Below, one piece after another: positions 58,347 to 64,000 of a stretch of 64,000 bases of DNA. The position numbers and the translations under genes were made by a program. Numbering within the stretch: position 1 is the stretch's first letter; each line of letters starts with the position of its first letter. The stretch is taken from the NCBI GenBank assembly GCA_036925085.1, contig JAUPFP010000016.1, positions 899,501-963,500 of the forward strand. Direction: 5' to 3'. Below the pieces are notes generated by a model. The model did not search any database and had not been told where the DNA came from. It saw only the letters and a list, made by a program, of their open reading frames with translations. The DNA is from Brachycybe producta. Lineage: Eukaryota > Arthropoda > Diplopoda > Playtdesmida > Andrognathidae.

Positions 58347-59784
58347 GTAAAGGGATAAAAGTATATTGGGAAATAAGTAGAACCCTCCATTGCCATTGGC
58401 ATGGCAGACAAACACACTGATTGGCTAATGAAAACTACTCTCTATTACAGGTTGCATAAGCTTAAATTTCTCTAATACATAGTGTTACAGTGTTGCCAAT
58501 TGCTTTGAAAACCAAATTATAGATGGACATCGTTTGTTCACACAATTTCACAGTTAAATGTATGGATGTCACAATTGTTAAACATATTTATCTATTATTT
58601 ATTTATGTAGTTGTAATAAATATTTCAATTTAATTTTAAATTTAATTTAAATTTAAATAATAATTACTAATTGTAATTGAAAAGGGAAAACATTGAAATT
58701 GACTGGTAGTAATTATTGTAATTAACATATAAAATAATTTATACTCGTTTATTTAGATACAAACTTCAACCAGAAAATAGAATGACTAGTAAAAATGCTT
58801 AGTCACAATTCCTATAAGCAAAGATACAGTATTTAAAAGTTAATTTTAACTAATTTTTGTTCACTATAAAACATTTTATTAATGCTGTTAACCTGGTAGG
58901 TAAATAATTGTTGTTGGTGTTTTTTACAAATACCAGAAATAAACTATTGTGTTCTCTTATAAATAGGAGTGACTTATTTAAGAGAAATTTGTCCTGGGAA
59001 ATAAGTAGATACACATATTTATAAAAGAAATCTGTCCTGGGAAATAAGTAGATCTACCTATTTATAAGAGAACACAAATAGTTTATTTCTGGTATTTGTA
59101 AAAAACACCAACAAAAATTATTTACCTACCAGGTTAACAGCATTAATAAAATGTTTTATAGTGAACAAAAATTAGTTAAAATTAACTTTTAAATACTGTA
59201 TCTTTGCTTATAGGAAATGTGACTAAGCATTTTTACTAGTCATTCTATTTTGTGGTTGAAGTTTGTATCTAAATAAACGACTATAAATTATTTTATATGT
59301 TAATTACAATAATTACTACCAGTCAATTTCAATGTTTTCCCTTTTCAACTATTTTACATTTCAATTATGTTCACATGTTTTGTATTTTCATTATTTTAGA
59401 TGCTAGTTTTTATTAAAGTCAGTTTCGACATTATAGTATTTTCTTCAATTACAATTAGTAATTATTATTTTAATTTAAATTAAATTTAAAATTAAATTGA
59501 AATATTTATTACAACTACATAAATAAATAATAGATAAATATGTTTAACAATTGTGACATCCATACATTTAACTGTGAAATTGTGTGAACAAACGATGTCC
59601 ATCTATAATTTGGTTTTCAAAGCAATTGGCAACACTGTAACACTATGTATTAGAGAAATTTAAGCTTATGCAACGTGTAATAGAGAGTAGTTTTTATTAG
59701 CCAATCAGTGTGTTTGTCTGTCATGCCAATGGCAATGGCAATGGAGGGGTCCACTTATTTCCCGATCTACTTTTAGCCCTTTAC
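58347..59784. mobile_element. 1.4-kb palindrome, copy 2
   Basis: Same structure as at 38,733-40,170, including the asymmetric extra bases in the right arm. One substitution was noticed near the right end (TTTTAGCCC against TTTTATCCC). Confidence 0.85.
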
Positions 59785-59803
59785 AGCGGCGATGGGCTCA
59801 ATG

Positions 59804-60784
59804 AAAATTTTAAATTCACCGCCGCCCAATACATTAGAGATTTACCCTAACTTCAAAGTTGCTTTTTCTCGATAGATCTTCAAAGAATCAGAATATTTTG
59901 GTCTGTATCTGTTCGTATGGGTTTAGGAAATCTAATTCGATTATGTTTTCACTTTTATTTGATAATAATTAGCCAGAAATCTACAATAGACGAGAGACGC
60001 AAGAAACGTGTTATCTCGTGTAAGAAGACAAATGGGTTGTGTTTTTTTTTTAAACGGTTGGTCGTGTTCTGCAGCAGAATTCAAGACCGGCCCCTCTTTA
60101 CCTGTTCTCAATCATGATTGGTCTACATAATTATGACGTGTTTGCCGACTATTGGTGGCTATTAATGCCACCAGGCGGCGCTCTACTTTAATAAGTAGAG
60201 CGCCGCCTGGTGGCATTAATACGCAACTGTAGTAAGTGTTTTTCAACGTATTGGAATAAGCCCATAAAGAAAGGCGTTTCCACTTCCATGAGTAATCACC
60301 GTCTGGATCACTGGAGTCACAGTGATCGAGACGGTGATTACTCACCAAAATTTCAAATCACCGCCGCCAAATTCATTAATTATACACTTACTGTAACTTC
60401 AAAGTTGGTTTTATTCTTTATTTCTGGACAGAATAGTAATATTGTGGTCAGTAAATGTTCGTGTGGGTGTCAGGAAGTAGAATTGGACTTGTTTTTCGCT
60501 TTTATTCGCTATTAATTAATCGGTAATCAAGATTGCACCGAGAGACGCAAGAAAACGTGCAGCTCAACAGGCAAGTCAAATCGGTTTTGTTATAGAAGGC
60601 TACTGTTTTACTATATTTATAAAAAAAAATGTCGTCGTCTTTGCTTCTTAACCGTGATTGGTTGAAAATCTAAACGGATTTCACGGGATTTTCCCCGAGT
60701 TTTAGTCCATAGCGCCACCAAGTGGCTTTTATAAGCAACTTCAGTTGAGTGTTTTTGAACGTATTGGGATGCCCTTGTATAAGG
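59804..60784. repeat. Two diverged tandem repeats with hairpins, copy 2
   Basis: Counterpart of 40,190-41,170. The perfect 27-bp-arm hairpin is at 60161-60220 and the 23-bp-arm hairpin at 60290-60343. Confidence 0.7.
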
Positions 60785-61160
60785 CGGCTATTATGTTTTG
60801 ACTAATAAATAATATTAAATTATATATAAAATTAATAATGACTCGAAATGTACATGTATTGTAGCCTCGATAATGTAGTTAATTGACGAGAAAGCGTGCC
60901 ACTGATTAAACAAAATTAAAATCTCGATTTTACTCTTCTTAATGCAATTTGATCTTTCTGATCCCTTCATCAGCTTACATCAAGTTATCAACCAACCGTT
61001 AGAATTTATAACTTAGAACTACTTAATATAAAGTATAATTTGAATCCCGAGTCCCTCCAAAACTTCGCGTTAATTTATTTCCCCTTGAAAATTATAATTT
61101 TTTTCTTGTAAAACAAGTTTTACTTATTTCGGAACAAATAAAAAAAAATGAAAAGCAGCG

Positions 61161-61232
61161 GGGCCTGTCCGGGATTTGAACCCGGGACCTCTCGCACCCT
61201 AAATGAGAATCATACCCCTAGACCAACACGTT
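61161..61232 (-). tRNA. tRNA-Pro(AGG)-like, degenerate, copy 2
   Basis: Identical to the copy at 41,547, with the same acceptor-stem and anticodon-stem mismatches. Confidence 0.75.
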
Positions 61233-61578
61233 AAGAATCGAAATGCAACATAACTAGAATACTTTTCGAGTAAATTATCTATAAACGACTAAAAATGCAG
61301 TAAATTTCCCAATTTCTTGTTCATTTAGCATTTTTAGTAAATATAAAATTGTAATAAACTAAAATATTTTTATCTAAAAAGCTACTGTTACGGCTACTGT
61401 CGCATCAGCAACATCTGCACGCCACAAGATGACGTCACATGGCTTCCGTTTTATACTTTATTAAGTCACGGATGCCGCAAACGCATATCTTTGCAGGCCT
61501 TCACGTAGTTTTTCCGTTGTCGCACTTGTGCTTTTATACGATAGACATCGTTGATGATAGGATTTTAGGCCCTAAAAT

Positions 61579-63518
61579 ATGTCAACTCTTGGAAATATAC
61601 TAAACGGAACTGTTTCATCTAACTTCATACTAGTAGAAGGTGATTAGTTTATGCAGAATATGCATATATTTCGCTAATTACGAATGATTTTTGGATAGTT
61701 TTAACGAGGGCCGATTATTGCGATTGCCTGCATACCTCTGTAGTAACGGGCCGCACGTTGAGAACCATATGCTTAACTTTTCTAATGGCCCCACGTTAAA
61801 AGGCGACTTATATTTATTATAATTATACAAATTTAATTATTTAGATTTCGTTGAAAATGACGGTGTTCCATTTGTCTTTAGCATAACACGGCAAATAGTA
61901 CAAAGGTAATTATTGTACATAATTACAATAACAGTATAATAATTGTCATTTATGTTCATATTTCAGGGTGGATCGAGTGGAATTATTTTGTACTGACTCC
62001 AGTACGGAGTTGATGTTCGACAAATACGAACTGACATCAATTAGGGAAAGGTTAATTACGATCAACCGATGATACGTACATCTACGTATTTATATAAGTT
62101 CAACTTGTGATTCGTATTCATAGAGTTAGGACGCATGCAATCTATGAAGATCCGTTAAACTGGATGAAAACTACGGATCCATCGCCTAATCTAGGCTACG
62201 ACACGGATTTACACGAGTATCTAAAAACGAAGGACAGAGAGGACCCAAAGAAGACTGTGATTGTTATCGACTCTCTCAGTGTTCTACTTCTAACTAATGG
62301 GATCGGTTTCGTTTGCAGAATGATGGCAAAGTTGAAGCGAAAGGGTTTGTCAGTAGTATGATTTTACAGCCAGCGATCACTTCGAAACTAATTTTAGCTA
62401 ATGGTCTCGTTAAAAGGAGCAATCATCTGTCTTCTTCATTTGGACGTTCATGATGACTACGTAACAAACTCTATAGAACACTTATCTAGTACGATACTAA
62501 GGCTGAGTCTCTCTGACCCGAAGTCTGGTTTCGGTCACCCATAAATATCAAACGGGGAAAATAACGAAAGAGGTTCATGTTACTCAGATCCTCCTTTTAG
62601 TTTTTTATAAGCAACTTTTAAAAATAAGAGATTTCTAAATTTGTAGAAAGTATTTGTAAAAGAATGCAATAATGATATTTTCACAATTATATTTAGCCTT
62701 CAATATGAATTTTAATGGTAGTTTGAAAGAGACCATAATTTGCATTTTTTATGGCTAATTTGTAGGAGTCGATCGATATAGCGACAAGCCGATAGTTAAT
62801 GTTTTTAATAACATCGGTCTCTGCATTTTAATATGGCTTATGCTGGTTCTTTTTTTAGTTTAACAAAAATAGAGAATTTAATTAAATTAAATTTTTAATT
62901 AAATTAATTTCAGTAATTTTAAATAAACTTTGTTTTATTTATAAAAGTTGCTTCTAAAAAAAGCGAAGCGCCTAAAATTTATTTGGAAAAATACTAACGA
63001 AGCACAAGTAGATTTGTGTGTGTGATTTTGTCGCAATAATAAGTTATCTTTCCTTGTAGCTTGTCAAATTTATGATCTCGTTCAATAAACTCGAAATCTC
63101 CGAACTTACAAAGTCGAATACAGTTACGAGAACAGAAACTGCCGACGAAGAAGTGAGAAAATTTAAATTTACCAGTGATCAAAATCAAATGTGTTAAGAG
63201 TGTTTCTAATAATTGATTTTTTGTAGGTTCACCAGTTGGCATCAAAGTTAACCTTTGCTGTGTCGCTAAAAGAAGAAGAGAAAAAATCAAGAGCAAAGTT
63301 AATCCTGCCATACGAGAGGTGACATTTCCCACTGAAAACAAATCTATCGATCGTTATATTAATTATATTAAGAAATGTTGAAACTTATGTTGTGTAGGGT
63401 GTCATATGCCGCAATGAACAAGAGTGTTCCTAGTACGAGCGGCGGGAAAATCATCTACGAGCCAGATGCTGCAGATGACTTTGACGACGAAGATCCTGAC
63501 GATGACTTGGATTTGTAA
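61579..63518 (+). CDS. ELP5: ELP5, copy 2 (8 exons, same frameshift)
   Basis: Exons 61579-61639, 61845-61905, 61967-62050, 62124-62352, 62398-62572, 63060-63152, 63227-63318 and 63398-63518. Sequence and exon 5 extra base are as in copy 1. The shared lesion means either it predates the duplication or both copies were built from the same reads. Confidence 0.9.
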
Positions 63519-63583
63519 TAAGTTACTAATAATGTGCTAACCGACATTTCTAAAGTATTATTTTTCTACTTGATTGTAAATAT

Positions 63584-63589
63584 AATAAA
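63584..63589 (+). terminator. ELP5 poly(A) signal, copy 2
   Basis: AATAAA 66 bases after the stop codon, as in copy 1. Confidence 0.7.
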
Positions 63590-63763
63590 GAAAATTATTT
63601 TATTGTTTGTACGAAGACAGTTGGCTTTATTTGGTTTGTTCTAGCTGCTACAAAAACATAGAACATTCTACATAAAAATTGATCAATAAAAATAACTATT
63701 GTTAGTATTTTTCTTATATCTACACATTACAGAAATCATCAGAACTTTAGCCTTATTTCAACG

Positions 63764-63820
63764 TTAACCCAAGTACGGATGTCTCATTCTAAAGCATTGT
63801 TTCCACTTGTACTCGTGAGC
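63764..63820 (-). CDS. Possible terminal exon, product unknown, copy 2
   Basis: Same 18-codon frame (AHEYKWKQCFRMRHPYLG) as at 44,150-44,206, again directly after an acceptor-like AG. Confidence 0.25.
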   Translation of the reverse strand, partial: AHEYKWKQCFRMRHPYLG

Positions 63821-64000
63821 CTGTAAACATTTTTTTCTATAAAAAGATACACAAAGTCCAAAGCGATTTCTGCGTCTCCATAAATAAATGCACATTTTAG
63901 TGAGGTCTTCATGGGAAGAGGCTGTCCCCCTCCCCACATCTACATCGACTTATTTTCCCCTTCTGTACGTTTGTTTAGGAAGCAACAAATATTTTAATTG

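Larger units (their letters stand above)
52584..64000 (+). repeat. Large segmental duplication, copy 2 (continues past the window)
   Basis: Near-identical repeat of 32,965-44,386. Every feature of copy 1 recurs at +19,619 to +19,614. The last base of the window is still within the match. Confidence 0.97.

Overview
This is nuclear DNA from an AT-rich invertebrate animal genome. The evidence is split genes with GT-AG introns, AATAAA signals, and recognisable animal genes: GET1/WRB, FBXO22, MTHFR, ELP5, TAF11 and a DEPDC1-like gene. Introns and spacers are packed with hAT, pogo, MITE and foldback elements. No operon or prokaryotic gene is visible. Several genes have a splice-acceptor-like AG directly before the ATG, which would suit a lineage with spliced-leader trans-splicing (tunicates and some others), but 5'-UTR introns explain it equally well. 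I cannot name the species. All exon models below were built by hand from conserved protein sequence, splice sites and codon phase.

Layout. 0.3-3.1 kb (+): complete five-exon GET1. 4.4-5.8 kb (-): an intact pogo/CENP-B-like transposase ORF lacking its third catalytic Asp, possibly domesticated. 7.5-17.8 kb (-): complete six-exon gene for a type II membrane protein with a JmjC/cupin_8 oxygenase domain; its introns hold a hAT remnant and MITEs. 17.8-22.3 kb: spacer with nested transposons. 22.3-28.3 kb (-): complete three-exon FBXO22 (F-box plus FIST-type C-terminus). 28.3-31 kb: foldback elements and a perfect 41-bp-arm hairpin. 31.3-31.6 kb (+): truncated Rubicon-homology zinc-binding gene. 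32.1-32.6 kb (+): unrecognised single-exon membrane protein.

From 32,965 on the window is dominated by a very recent large duplication. The block 32,965-44,386 recurs at 52,584-64,000 in the same orientation, about 19.6 kb apart, with only about ten differences that I noticed, and it runs off the window end. Each copy carries a TAF11-like 3' end (-), a DEPDC1-like gene (-), a 1.4-kb palindrome, paired hairpins, a degenerate tRNA-Pro(AGG) and an eight-exon ELP5 (+). Between the copies lie MTHFR (-, nine exons) and the first two exons of TAF11 (-). The simplest reading is a tandem duplication of a 19.6-kb unit or a duplicated haplotig in the assembly.

Functionally the genes are unrelated housekeeping genes: ER tail-anchored protein insertion (GET1), ubiquitin ligase substrate choice (FBXO22), folate one-carbon metabolism (MTHFR), tRNA wobble-uridine modification (ELP5) and TFIID (TAF11). 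Three otherwise well-conserved exons (MTHFR exons 3 and 8, ELP5 exon 5) each carry one extra base. These may be assembly errors or real lesions and should be checked first.
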